From NCBI GenBank assembly GCA_027493545.1, contig JAOSKR010000002.1, forward strand, positions 868,001 through 932,000: a stretch of DNA of 64,000 nt. The letters run 5' to 3'. The stretch is from Roseovarius sp. Lineage in GTDB: Bacteria; Pseudomonadota; Alphaproteobacteria; Rhodobacterales; Rhodobacteraceae. The position numbers were made by a program, and so were the translations under genes. A model generated the notes under the pieces. It was not told the origin of the DNA and made no database searches. It saw only the letters and a program-made list of their open reading frames with translations. Positions 51,185-60,627 of this stretch are shown in pieces (the first letter of the stretch is position 1; each line of letters opens with the position of its first letter).

Positions 51185-51523
51185 ATGGATCAAGAGATCG
51201 AGAGCGAATGGCGCGCGGAGATTCGCGCACGGCTCGATGAGCTCGAGGCGCAGGACGCGCGGGGCCGGGCGGGTCAGGCCACGGTCGAACTCGATCAGCA
51301 GACGGTAGGGCGGCTGAGCCGCATGGATGCCCTGCAAAACCAGGCGATGGCGCGCGCCACCGGCATCCGCCGGCAGGCCGAACGTACCCGGCTCAGGGCC
51401 GCGCTGGCGCGGCTCGATGTGGGCGAGTTCGGGTATTGCGAGGATTGCGGCGATGCGATCGCGCCGGGCCGGCTGCGGCTCGACCCGGCGGCAATCCGCT
51501 GCGTCAGCTGCGCCTCGGGCTGA
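51185..51523 (+). CDS. DksA/TraR-type C4 zinc finger protein
   Basis: A 112-residue protein: a helical, Arg/Glu-rich coiled region (RAEIRARLDELEAQDARGRA) then the C-terminal finger YCEDCGDAIAPGRLRLDPAA and RCVSCASG (four cysteines). Such short members bind RNA polymerase's secondary channel or similar. The ATG at 51185 (MDQEIESEW) has GGGGAG-type sequence before it. Its stop lies 4 bases from the stop of the convergent GTA g15 gene. Confidence 0.85.
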   Translation: MDQEIESEWRAEIRARLDELEAQDARGRAGQATVELDQQTVGRLSRMDALQNQAMARATGIRRQAERTRLRAALARLDVGEFGYCEDCGDAIAPGRLRLDPAAIRCVSCASG

Positions 51524-51527
51524 TGGC

Positions 51528-54500
51528 TCAGAGCACCAGCCCGAGCCGGGCAAAGACCCCCGGCCCGAAATGCGCCGAAACCTGCGCCACCTGCAGCTCG
51601 ACGGCGCCGCTCAATCCGTCGCTCGCCTGCGCGGCCACGGTATAGGTCCATTCGGGCACGGATACCGCCTCCTCTCGCACCACCGCCCCGCCCTGGCTCA
51701 CGCGCACCAGATAGCGCTCGGCCTCCTCGGCCAGCGGCACCTCGGGCGTGTCCCAGCGATCGCCGCCGACGCGGGTGCGCCGGATCCAGCCAAGCGTCCG
51801 GTCCTGCCCGGACTGGCCGGAAAGGCGCAGATGCACCGGGCCGAGCGGTCGCAGCCCGATCCCGGAAAACGCCTGCACGGTATGCGTATAGGCGGGATCG
51901 CTCACCGGTCTCGCTGCCGGGCCGACGCGGTAATGCCGGTCAAGCCCCACCTGCCCTGGCGCAAGCCCGATCTGCCGGGGCGAGCCGTCGAGCCGCACCA
52001 GGAACGAGCCCGCCGGCCAGATGGCGGCGGTCCCGGTCCCCAGCTGCCCGCGCAGCCGGTGGCTCAGCGCATAGGTGTCGGGCGCCACAAGCTCGGCATC
52101 GCGGAACTGGATCAGCTCCCAGCCGTCGGGGGTGCCGTCACCGATGGCGCAAAGGTTCGCGCCCCGCAGGAGGCGCGCGACATCGACGCTCTCGAGCCCG
52201 CCATGCAGCATCGCGACCCTCAGCGCCGCACCTCGATCAAGGATACCTGCGGGCGCCGGCAGGAGCGGCGTCCGCGTCACCCCGATCGGGGTGCGCGCGT
52301 CAATGATCTGGTCGAGCCGGAAATCGGCGCCGGTATCCGAGGCATAAATCGCCGCCGCGCCCGGCCAGGGCCGCGCCGTCACGGCGACATGGGGGGCATG
52401 GGGCACTTCCTCTCCGGTCATCAGCGGCAGGTCGAGGAAAAAGGGTGTCACCGGCGCCGGCGCATCGAACCCGCGCGTGGGGCCAAGGGCCGCATCGACC
52501 GGCGCCGGGCGATAGATTTCCGGCTCGATGCGCACCGCCTCGAGCTTTTGCGCATGCGCGAGATGCTCGACCCGGTCGATGCGGAACCTGCCTTCGCCGC
52601 CCTCCTCGGGCAGGGCAATCACGTCGCCCGCGCCCACCGAGAGCCTTGAGCGCGGCAACGTCAGGCGCACCGTGTCGGCCGCGACCCGCGCCTCGGAGAG
52701 CCAGCGCGCGACCGTCTGCCTTCCCTCCGCGCGGGTCATCGCCAGCGGGATTTCCGAGGTCGACACGGTCGGCGCGGCGCCCTCTTCCAGCAGCGCTTCC
52801 TCGGCAATGACGTCATAGTCGGCCCCCGCCTCGACAAAGCGCAGCCGCACCCGGCCGGCGAGTTCCACCGCCCCGCCGCGGGTGCGTTCGATCACCCCGT
52901 CCATCTCGAGGTCGCGCACCACCCGGTCGGGATCGACCCGGAAATCGACCTGCCCGGAACGGCCGCGAAAGACCAGCTCGCCACCGCGTTCGACGGCATC
53001 GAACCCGCAGGCCAGCGCCAGCGGCTGGATCACCGCGCGCGGCTCGGCCACCTGCTCGACCAGATAGCCGCGCACCAGCCCGTGCAGCCGCCCGGTATCG
53101 CAACCCTCGAGCCCGGCCCGGCCGCAGGCGTCCTCGATCACCGAAGCCAGCCGCCAGGCCGACACCCGCCCGGTGATCCAGTGCCCGCGCAGCCAGTTCT
53201 CGCCATCGCGCCAGCGCCCGGTATCGTTGGGAAAGAACGGGTAGGGGCGCGCGTCCCAGGCCCAGACATAGGCGTGATCCATGTCCACCATCGGCCCGCC
53301 GTAAAGCTCGGAGACCGGGTTGCGGGCGGTGTCGCCCCAATGGACGGCCATCGCGCGCAGATACTGCATCTGGATCAGCTCGTCCTGCGCGCCGGTTGAC
53401 TGATGCGGCAGCGCCGATTCCGAGGATTTCGGATCGAAAAAGACATTGGGCTGATTGGTGCCCTTGTCCACCGCCGGGCAGCCGTATTCGGTAAACCGGA
53501 TGGGTTTCGACCGCGGCACCCAGGGGGTGGGCTCTTCGGCGCGCTGCCCGCCCGCGCGCTCGTGATGGGGCCGGCGCCACCAATTGAGGATGTCCTTCCA
53601 GCGCCAGACCCAGGGCTCGCCGTGCGCGCCGTCGGTGATCGGCTCGCGCCGCTGCGCCGCGCGCGCCTCATCGCTGGGATAATACCAGTCATAGCCCTCG
53701 CCGCCGGCGATGTTGGCGGTCAGATAACCGAGATCGTAGATCGACCCCCAGCCGGCATCGGCATGATCCGCGCCGTCGCGCCAGTCGGAGACCGGCATGT
53801 AGTTGTCGATGCCGACGAAGTCGATATTGGCATCGGCCCAGAGCGGATCGAGATGAAAATACCGATCACCGCTGCCGTCCTCGGGCGCATGGCCAGAATA
53901 TTCCGACCAGTCGGCTGCATAGCCGATCTTGACCTGCGGCCCGAGAATGGCGCGCACCTCGGCCGCCAGCGCCACCAGATGCGCCACCGCCGGAAAGCCG
54001 CCCTGCTCGCCCCTGAGCGTGGTCAGCCCGCGCATCTCCGACCCGATGCAGAAGCTTTCGACGCCGCCCGCGGCCTTGCACAGCATCGCCTGATGCAGGA
54101 TGAAGCGGCGATAGCCCCACTCATTCGGCCCCGAATAGATGACCGGGCTCGTCTGCACCGGCCCGGTATAGCGCAGCGGGCCATAATCCAGGCTCTCGCC
54201 GCCTTGCGCGTAGGGCTGCGGATCAGGCGGCGCATCCTCGGCCAGCGCGAAGTCGGCCGCGCGCGCGGTGCCAAAGAACGCCGCCACCTCGGCCGCGGCG
54301 TCGGCGGTGCCGTCAGGGCTCCCGTCCCGGCCCGGCGCGACCGAGGCGGTGATCCGCCCCCGCCACGGCAGCACCGGCTGGTCGGGCGCGTCGCTCCAGG
54401 GTCGGCGCGGCCGTTGCCCGCCATCTGGTCCATCAGGATGAAGGGGTAATACATCACTTCAAGGCCCGCCGCGGTCATTGCCCCGATCGCCTCGATCACC

Positions 54501-55536
54501 GACTGGTCGGTGGGGGTGCCGCCATAGACCGGGTTGCCGTCCGCGTCGCGCGGCACCTCGCGGGCGTTCGCCCGCGTCAGCCCCGCCACCTGCCAGGGCG
54601 TGGTCAACCCGTCCCCCGCCCCGCCCTCGGTCTTGGGCCGGATCGTGCAGGCGCCGCAGCGCAGATCGTCGCCGAACCAGCTCACCACCAGCGACACCGC
54701 GCCGCAGCCCGGCATCTCGCCCTGAGATCGTCGAGCGCGACCTCGAAATCGGTCCGCCCCGAGGGGGTGTTGATGTTGGCAAGATGGGCTTCGAAGATCG
54801 ACGTCCCCGCCCGCACCCCGCTGGTGGCGAGCACGTATTCGCCGCTGCCGGGCAAGAGCGCCACGCCGCGCACCGCATGTGCGGGATCGAATTCGGCCCC
54901 CGTCAGCCCGCGCGCCACCGGGCGCACCACCTCGAAGGTGAATTGCGGCACCCGGTTGCCAAACTGCGCAAGTTGCAGATCCTCGATCACCACATAGGCG
55001 GTGCCGCGATAGGCCGGCACCGTGCCCGCACCTTCGACCGCCTCGATCCCGGCATCGGGCAGCTGGTCGGCCGATCCCGGATAGACGCGCATGTCGAGGC
55101 CGTCGCGCTCAAGCTCGACCCCGTCGGCCCAGATGCGCCCGACCCGCGCGATCTCGCCCTCGCAAAGCGCGATGGCGAGGCTCACCGAATAGCTGTAGCT
55201 CACCTGTGTCGGCTGCGCCGGCGCGCCCTTGCCACCGCCGCCGCTGACCGTCGCCGTTTCCTTGAACTCGGTCGCCCAGATGACGTTACCGGCCACCCGC
55301 ATGCGGCCGTAGACCCGCGCGATGGCATCGCCCTCGCCGGTGCCGGTCAGGCGCAGGCGGCTCACGCGCCCGGTTTCAACCACCTCGGACCCCTGCCCCA
55401 TCAGCCGCTGGTCGATCGACCGCCCGATGGCGGCCCCGGCAAAGCGGCCCACGGCGGCCATCGACAGCCCCAGCACCGTGCCGCCGATCGACCCGCCGAT
55501 GGCGGCGCCCGCGGCCGAAAGCAGTATCGTCGCCAT
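51528..55536 (-). CDS. GTA g15: large baseplate/host-specificity protein (two frameshifts)
   Basis: Intended product about 1336 residues. N-terminal part MATILLSAAGAAIGGSIGGT with small hydrophobic stretch, then a glycoside-hydrolase-like TIM-barrel region (GIGSEMRGLTTLR-type sequence as FCIGSEMRGLTTLRGEQGGF, and VDFGIDNYMP-like NIDFVGIDNYMPVSDWRDGA), then tail-protein domains ending VQVSAHFGPGVFARLGLVL-like. Frames change near 54715 (after ALDDLRA) and near 54400 (a C missing before WSDAPDQPVLPW). It corresponds to RcGTA orfg15, the tail-tip protein. Converges with the DksA-like gene. Confidence 0.9.
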
Positions 55537-55539
55537 GTT

Positions 55540-55983
55540 CTAACCCTCCTGCGGAAATGCGAAGCGCGCCACGATCCGGCGCCGCCACGGCGCGCCAAGC
55601 GGGCACTCGATCACCCCGCGACCGCTGTAGGCATGGATGAAACTCGCTGCCGCGCCGGTCTCGGCCTGCAGCCCCAGATGCTTGGCCACGGCCCCCGCGC
55701 GCATGCGAAAAAGCAGCAGATCGCCCGGCGCCTCGTTGTCCGGCATCCTGGCCACGAAATGCCGCCCGGCCGCGCGCCAGAGCGCCTCATCGCCGGTCGT
55801 CTCGGCCCAGTCGAAGCTGTAGGCCGGCACGGTCTCTGGCTCCGCCCCCATCAGTTCGCGCCAGACCCCGCGCACGAGGCCGAGGCAATCGGCGCCCGCG
55901 CCCCGGCACGACGCCTGATGGCGGTAGGGCGTGCCGATCCAGCCACGCGCGAGCCGCACCACGGTGTCGCCTGAGGCCCTCAA
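55540..55983 (-). CDS. GTA g14: NlpC/P60 cell wall peptidase
   Basis: A 147-residue NlpC/P60-type hydrolase. Catalytic Cys in CRGAGADCLGLVRGVWREL, His in AVAKHLGLQAETGAAASFIH. It is thought to open peptidoglycan at injection. Overlaps g13 by 4 bases and ends 3 bases before g15. Length matches the RcGTA orfg14 product. Intact. Confidence 0.93.
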   Translation of the reverse strand: MRASGDTVVRLARGWIGTPYRHQASCRGAGADCLGLVRGVWRELMGAEPETVPAYSFDWAETTGDEALWRAAGRHFVARMPDNEAPGDLLLFRMRAGAVAKHLGLQAETGAAASFIHAYSGRGVIECPLGAPWRRRIVARFAFPQEG

Positions 55984-56870
55984 GACCGCCGGCTCCCGCC
56001 GTCGAGCCGGCGTTCGCGGCTCGGGTCGGTAAGCGACCAGTCATCCCCGGGGATGTCGGGAAAGCCCTGAAAGTTCAAAAAGTTGTTGAACTTGAAGCGG
56101 CAGGTTTCGGCGCGCTTGTCGCAGCCCGCCACCAGCCGCACGCGGTCGCCCGGCGCCACGCCCGCCCGCAGCGGAAACTCCAGCTCGACCACCCGCCCGT
56201 CGTCGTCGAACCGGTCGTGCTTGATCGTGCCCGAGAGCCCCGCCGCCGCGCCGTCGAGCACGATGAGCCGGCCGAACCGGAACCAGCCCTCGGCCCAGCC
56301 GTCGAGCATACCCAGGCCAAAGGCGCGCCGCTCCTCGACTTCGGCCAGCGTCACCTCGACGCTGTGATCGGGGCTTGCCAGATCAACCTTGCAGGCCGCG
56401 TCGCCCAGCACCGCGCCGCAGGGTTTCTGATAGACCCGCCCCTCGGGCTGGTTGAGCACGTCGGTGAGCCCGCGCAATTCCGCCTCGAACGCACCGCCCG
56501 AACGGCGCATCTCGCCGATATGGGCGCGAAAGAGCAACTGGCGCTCATTCACCTCCTGCCAGTTCACCAGCCAGGCGCGCACCTCGGCGCCGTCATAGCG
56601 GCCGGCCTCGATATCGGCCTCGCGGATCGAGGCATCGCTCAGCGCGCCCATCGCCTCGGTGTTGTCGACCGAAAGCCCCGTACCCTGCTGCAGCGCCAGC
56701 GCGCTCAGCCCGGTGTCGGCGCGAAATTCGATGCCCTCGAACCCGAGTGGCCCGTCGTGATCGGTAAATCCCATCTCGACCCCGTCGCGTCGCCGCACCG
56801 CCCAGCAATGGCAAAGCGTGGTGCGCGCCGTTGCCAGATGCGCGCTCAGCCCGGCATCGAGCCCGCTCAT
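55980..56870 (-). CDS. GTA g13: hub protein (DUF2163)
   Basis: A 296-residue tail-tip protein of the DUF2163/BR0599-type family. Visible features are GFTDHDGPLGFEGIEFRADT near the start and FNNFLNFQGFPDIPGDDWSL at the end. Four cysteines stand in the second half (KPCGAVLGDAACKVDLA and GCDKRAETCRF); I recall that the RcGTA hub protein binds an iron-sulfur cluster and these residues could be its ligands. ATGA overlap with g12. Intact. Confidence 0.9.
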   Translation of the reverse strand: MSGLDAGLSAHLATARTTLCHCWAVRRRDGVEMGFTDHDGPLGFEGIEFRADTGLSALALQQGTGLSVDNTEAMGALSDASIREADIEAGRYDGAEVRAWLVNWQEVNERQLLFRAHIGEMRRSGGAFEAELRGLTDVLNQPEGRVYQKPCGAVLGDAACKVDLASPDHSVEVTLAEVEERRAFGLGMLDGWAEGWFRFGRLIVLDGAAAGLSGTIKHDRFDDDGRVVELEFPLRAGVAPGDRVRLVAGCDKRAETCRFKFNNFLNFQGFPDIPGDDWSLTDPSRERRLDGGSRRS

Positions 56871-57499
56871 ACCCGTACCTCGACCACCGGCACGCTGGGT
56901 GCGTCGCCGGCCTGAAAGCTGGCAAGGCTGGTCTCGATCCGGTCGGTGCCGAACCGCACCGGCACGTCGAACTCGAACCCGGCGGTGATCTGCGCGCCCG
57001 CGCCCGGCGGATGCGCAAAGGCGACCATCCCGATGGTGGTATCAAGCGTAAAATTCACACCCTCGCGCTGCGGCACGTCGCCCAGGGCCACCCGCACCGT
57101 GCCCGCCACCGGCTTGGCGATCGGGCGCTCATAGCCATGCGGCCCGGACCGGTAGTGCTTGACGAGCTGAAACGCGGTCCTCGCCCCGTCGCCCACCCCG
57201 ATCAGCTGGTCACCGGCCCCCGGTTCGGCCCGCGCGGGGCACGACTTGTAGTCGGTCCAGTCCTTCCAGCGAAAGCCGTGGATCTGCCCCTGACGGGCCT
57301 CGAAGAACGCGATCAGCGTCTCGATGTCGTCGAGACTGCGCAGCGCCACACCCGCGTCATAGCGCCGGCGCGAGTGTCGCCAGGGGGTGTTGCGCTCTTC
57401 AAAGCCGTTGGCCAGCGTCACCACATCGGTGTGTCTCTCCGGCCCGCCGACCGAGCCGAAGCTCAGCGATGTCGGAAACCGCACCTCGTGAAATCCCAT
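56867..57499 (-). CDS. GTA g12: distal tail protein (DUF2460)
   Basis: A 210-residue protein starting MGFHEVRFPTSLSFGSVGGP, with RYDAGVALRSLDDIETLIAF and GFRWKDWTDYKSCPARAEPG, the signature of the DUF2460 (TIGR02217) family. In RcGTA this is the distal tail ring between tail tube and hub. It begins 15 bases after the g11 stop. Intact. Confidence 0.92.
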   Translation of the reverse strand: MGFHEVRFPTSLSFGSVGGPERHTDVVTLANGFEERNTPWRHSRRRYDAGVALRSLDDIETLIAFFEARQGQIHGFRWKDWTDYKSCPARAEPGAGDQLIGVGDGARTAFQLVKHYRSGPHGYERPIAKPVAGTVRVALGDVPQREGVNFTLDTTIGMVAFAHPPGAGAQITAGFEFDVPVRFGTDRIETSLASFQAGDAPSVPVVEVRV

Positions 57500-57514
57500 G
57501 CCTGCGCCTCCTTC

Positions 57515-58180
57515 TCAGCGGTTGCGGTTGCCGCGCGCGATGGCGCGGCTCAGCTCGGCGGCGATCTGCCCGCGGCTGCGGCGAAAGCCCTCCGTATCGG
57601 GCGTGTGGACGTTCATCACCACGCTGACCGGCCGCCCGCCGCCCTCGGCGCGCACCCCCAGCCGGCCGTCACTGCCACGGGTCAGCGGCATGATCGCCTC
57701 GGGCCCGGCCTCGCCCATCAGCCCGGTGCCCCGGCGCATCGGAAAGGCGGTGGGCCCGCTCACCACCCCGCCACGGGCAAAGGGCATCACCCGACCCTGG
57801 GCAAAACCCGCCCCCTTCTCAAAGGGCAGGATGCCGTCGACCAGCGCACCGACACCTTGCGCGATCAACCCGCCGACATGGTTCGTCACCGGCCGCATCG
57901 CGGCGTTGAAGGCGGTGTCGATCATCGACTGCGCGAGATTGCGCAGCGCCTCCGACAGGCTGTCGCCCTCGACCACGGCGCCGCGGATGGCGATGTTCAG
58001 CCCCCGGCTGATGCCGCGCTCCAGCGTCGCCACGTCCTGGCCGGTACCGGCGAAGGTCTCGCGCATTCGCGCCATCTCGGCGTTGAAGGCGGCGGCCATG
58101 CCGGCGGCGTGGCCGAAATTGTCCTCCATCGCCTCGATCTGGTTCCCGAGATCGCCGCCCGCGTCGAAACTATCCATCAT
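57515..58180 (-). CDS. GTA g11: short tape measure protein
   Basis: A 221-residue protein, far shorter than phage tape measures, as expected for the short GTA tail. It has helical stretches (QIEAMEDNFGHAAGMAAAFN, NLAQSMIDTAFNAAMRPVTN) and the Gly-rich end with FARGGVVSGPTAFPMRRGTG and MGEAGPEAIMPLTRGSDGRL, which are typical tape-measure C-termini. ATGA overlap with g10.1. Intact. Confidence 0.92.
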   Translation of the reverse strand: MMDSFDAGGDLGNQIEAMEDNFGHAAGMAAAFNAEMARMRETFAGTGQDVATLERGISRGLNIAIRGAVVEGDSLSEALRNLAQSMIDTAFNAAMRPVTNHVGGLIAQGVGALVDGILPFEKGAGFAQGRVMPFARGGVVSGPTAFPMRRGTGLMGEAGPEAIMPLTRGSDGRLGVRAEGGGRPVSVVMNVHTPDTEGFRRSRGQIAAELSRAIARGNRNR

Positions 58181-58374
58181 CCCCGCCCTCCCCCGGCGTC
58201 GGGAAAATCCCGCATCAGCTCGTCAAGCCGGGCACGCCTCAGGGGCGCCAAGCCGCCGGGGCCGCCCAGCATCATCTCCAGCTCGAAGGGCGTGAGCGCC
58301 CAGAACTCGGCTGGGCTGAGGCCCAGCCCGCGCAGCCCCGCCCGCATCAATGCCGGCCAGTCGACCGCGCTCAT
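58177..58374 (-). CDS. GTA g10.1: tail assembly chaperone-like protein
   Basis: A 65-residue protein, MSAVDWPALMRAGLRGLGLS followed by PAEFWALTPFELEMMLGGPG. This is the small DUF2376/TIGR02216 type found between g10 and the tape measure, probably a chaperone for it. Overlaps both neighbours as ATGA. Intact. Confidence 0.88.
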   Translation of the reverse strand: MSAVDWPALMRAGLRGLGLSPAEFWALTPFELEMMLGGPGGLAPLRRARLDELMRDFPDAGGGRG

Positions 58375-58712
58375 GCCCCCGCCCCCGGCGCCATGAAGGC
58401 CCGCGCCAACAGTTCGGCTGCCGCCCGCGCCGCGCCCACCACGCCGCCCTCGATCTCGGCGGCGACCAGATCGTCCGCGCGCCCGCGCCAGCCGCCGCCC
58501 CTGAGCCCCGCCACAATCAGCGCCAGCACGTCGCGGCTGGAAAAGGCGCCGCTTTCAAAGCGTTCCACCAGCCCGACCAGCGTGCCGGTCTCCAGCGCCG
58601 CCTCCAGCTCGGCGAGCGCACCCAGCGTCAGCTTGAGCACATGCCGCTCGCCGTCGATCATCAGCGCCACCTCGCCGGCGAAGGGATTGGCCACCGCGCC
58701 GCCCACGATCAC
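58371..58712 (-). CDS. GTA g10: gene transfer agent family protein (GTG start)
   Basis: A 113-residue protein. It starts with GTG in the g9 stop (GTGA overlap) and reads NPFAGEVALMIDGERHVLKL, LGALAELEAALETGTLVGLV and ALIVAGLRGGGWRGRADDLV, matching the GTA gp10 family, likely a tail assembly factor together with g10.1. Intact. Confidence 0.9.
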   Translation of the reverse strand: MIVGGAVANPFAGEVALMIDGERHVLKLTLGALAELEAALETGTLVGLVERFESGAFSSRDVLALIVAGLRGGGWRGRADDLVAAEIEGGVVGAARAAAELLARAFMAPGAGA

Positions 58713-59121
58713 AGCGCCGTAAAGGTCAGCCGCCCGGCCGAGGCGAGCGACAGCTCATAGGTCGCCTCGCCGTCATGGCTGCCGGCATATTCGATGCCGC
58801 CGACCTGAAACCGCCCCTCGATTGTGCCGAAATCGGGGATCACCACCGGAAATCCGGCATCTCGCCGTCAAAGAAGATCTGGCGTACGCGCTCGTCGCTG
58901 GCCTCGTCGCGAAAGATGCCCGAGCCGCTGATCGCGGCCGATTTCACCCCCGCCCCGGCCAGGAGTTCACGCCAGCCGCCCGCCGAATCGAGGCTGGTGA
59001 CGTCGACCGCCTCGGCGTTGAAGCTGATGCGCGTCGCGCGCAGCCCCGCCACGGTCTGAAAATTGCCCGAGCCGGTCAGGTCGATCTTGACCAGCAGGTC
59101 CTTGCCGTTCTGAACTGCCAT
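58709..59121 (-). CDS. GTA g9: major tail protein (one frameshift)
   Basis: Intended product about 137 residues of the TP901-1-type tail tube family. Start MAVQNGKDLLVKIDLTGSGN, body with TRISFNAEAVDVTSLDSAGG. One G is missing near 58852 (MPDFRV); with it the tail reads VVIPDFGTIEGRFQVGGIEY and ends at the TGA that overlaps g10. Confidence 0.88.
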
Positions 59122-59145
59122 GTCTTTGTCTCCGAAATCAGAATG

Positions 59146-59554
59146 TCAGGATGTCTCTTCCACCCGCGCGCGAAAGCGCAGGTCGATGCGGCGCAGGCCG
59201 CCCTCGCGCCGGGCGCGCGCCCGGTCGAAATGGAGCGCCACCAGCCGCCCGCGCGCGAGGCCCGGCAGTGCGCCCGCCAGCGCGTCGCTCACCGCGCCCG
59301 CCGCGTCCTTGGCGGCCAGAAACCCCGCCGCTCCGGTCACCACCGAGACGGTGAACACGTGCCACGCCCCCGCCCCCGTGCCGTCGCCCCCTCGCGCGTG
59401 CCTCCTCGGGCCCCAGCGCCACGTAGATGGGCGGCAGCGGCCCCGGCGGCGGCGCATCGAAAATCGCCGTGCCGACCAGGGCGCCGAGCGCCGCGTCATT
59501 GCTCAGCCGCTCATAGACCGCGCGTTGCAGCGCCGCCGCGATGCCATAGCTCAT
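59146..59554 (-). CDS. GTA g8: tail completion protein (DUF3168, one frameshift)
   Basis: Intended product about 135 residues. Start MSYGIAAALQRAVYERLSND, then TAIFDAPPPGPLPPIYVALG; an extra G near 59388 shifts the frame, and the rest reads GTGAGAWHVFTVSVVTGAAG and ALAGALPGLARGRLVALHFD. DUF3168 proteins terminate the tail tube at the neck. ATGA overlap with g7. Confidence 0.87.
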
Positions 59555-59892
59555 GACGCCACCTCTTCGGTCGCGAAACAGGTCAGATAGCGGCCCTCTG
59601 CGTCGGCCTCGGCCACCGCCGCGATCGCAAAGATCCGCGCGCCCGCGCGCAGCCGCTGCCCCGGCACCGGGCGCGACGGCGCGCCATGGGCCGCCGCGCG
59701 CACCACGATCCGGTATCCGGTGGCCGAAAGGCCCACCGCCTCGCCGGCGCGTTCGCGCCCGGTGCGGGCGCGGATATCGGCCCAGAGCGTACCGACCTCG
59801 GCCCAAGCCTCGGCAAAGCCACCGGCGCCGTCGGGCACCCGCACGGCGCGCTCCAGCACCAGCCGGCGGTTGAGCCGAACCGGCGCGCTCAT
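59551..59892 (-). CDS. GTA g7: head-tail joining protein
   Basis: A 113-residue protein of the head-tail adaptor type: LVLERAVRVPDGAGGFAEAW, WADIRARTGRERAGEAVGLS and YRIVVRAAAHGAPSRPVPGQ. Overlaps g6 and g8 by 4 bases each. Intact. Confidence 0.88.
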   Translation of the reverse strand: MSAPVRLNRRLVLERAVRVPDGAGGFAEAWAEVGTLWADIRARTGRERAGEAVGLSATGYRIVVRAAAHGAPSRPVPGQRLRAGARIFAIAAVAEADAEGRYLTCFATEEVAS

Positions 59893-60488
59893 GCCGTGCC
59901 GCCCATGTAGAGCCGCACCCCGCGATAGCGCTCGACCAGACTGGTCACGCCGAAGGGCATGCAGCCCTGGCCCAGCGCCGTTTCGTGGCGGTACTCGTGA
60001 TAGTGAGCCGCCAGCATCAGCACCGCCTGGCCCAGATCGGCGGGCAGCTCGTCCCAGGTCGCGCCCATTCCGGCGGTGAACGAAATCACCGCCGCGCCGC
60101 CCGTCGGGATCGCGGGCAGGAGCGCACCCGCGGGGCGCAGCACCGGCTGGTGGGTGTTTTCCTCGAGCCGGTAGCGCGCCGGATCGACCGCCACCTCGCC
60201 ACTATCACGGTCGCGCAGCACCACGCCCGTCAGCGCCGTCACCGGCGCCACCGGCAGCACCTGCCCCTCGCGGCGGCGCCAGCGCCAGAGCGTCCAGGCG
60301 AAATCCCGCGCGATCAGCACCTTGCCGGTGCGCGCCTCGATGGCCGAGATGGCCGCGCGCAAGAACCCCTCCAGTACCGCATCCTGCACATCGCCATCCG
60401 AGAACCCGGTGCCAAGCCGTAGATGTGCCTTGAATTTCTCCAGCGGCAGCGCGGCCTGCGAAATCGCTGTTTCTTCGATCAAAATCAT
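59889..60488 (-). CDS. GTA g6: head-tail connector protein
   Basis: A 199-residue protein of the phage gp6/phiE125 gp8-like connector family. Features: LEKFKAHLRLGTGFSDGDVQ, FLRAAISAIEARTGKVLIAR and MLAAHYHEYRHETALGQG. I begin at MILIEETAISQAALPLEKF; longer in-frame starts would extend into a noncoding spacer. It lies 139 bases after the capsid stop. Intact. Confidence 0.88.
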   Translation of the reverse strand: MILIEETAISQAALPLEKFKAHLRLGTGFSDGDVQDAVLEGFLRAAISAIEARTGKVLIARDFAWTLWRWRRREGQVLPVAPVTALTGVVLRDRDSGEVAVDPARYRLEENTHQPVLRPAGALLPAIPTGGAAVISFTAGMGATWDELPADLGQAVLMLAAHYHEYRHETALGQGCMPFGVTSLVERYRGVRLYMGGTA

Positions 60489-60627
60489 TCGCTTACTCCA
60501 GAAACCTCCGGCCCTTCCACGCCCGGCCGTGCCCAACCGGAAGGAAGCGCCGGGTGCCGGTATCCTCGTCGGGCCCCCGCGCACGTTTTCCGGGCGGGGC
60601 TCTCCCCGCCCGGAACCCGGCGGCGCG

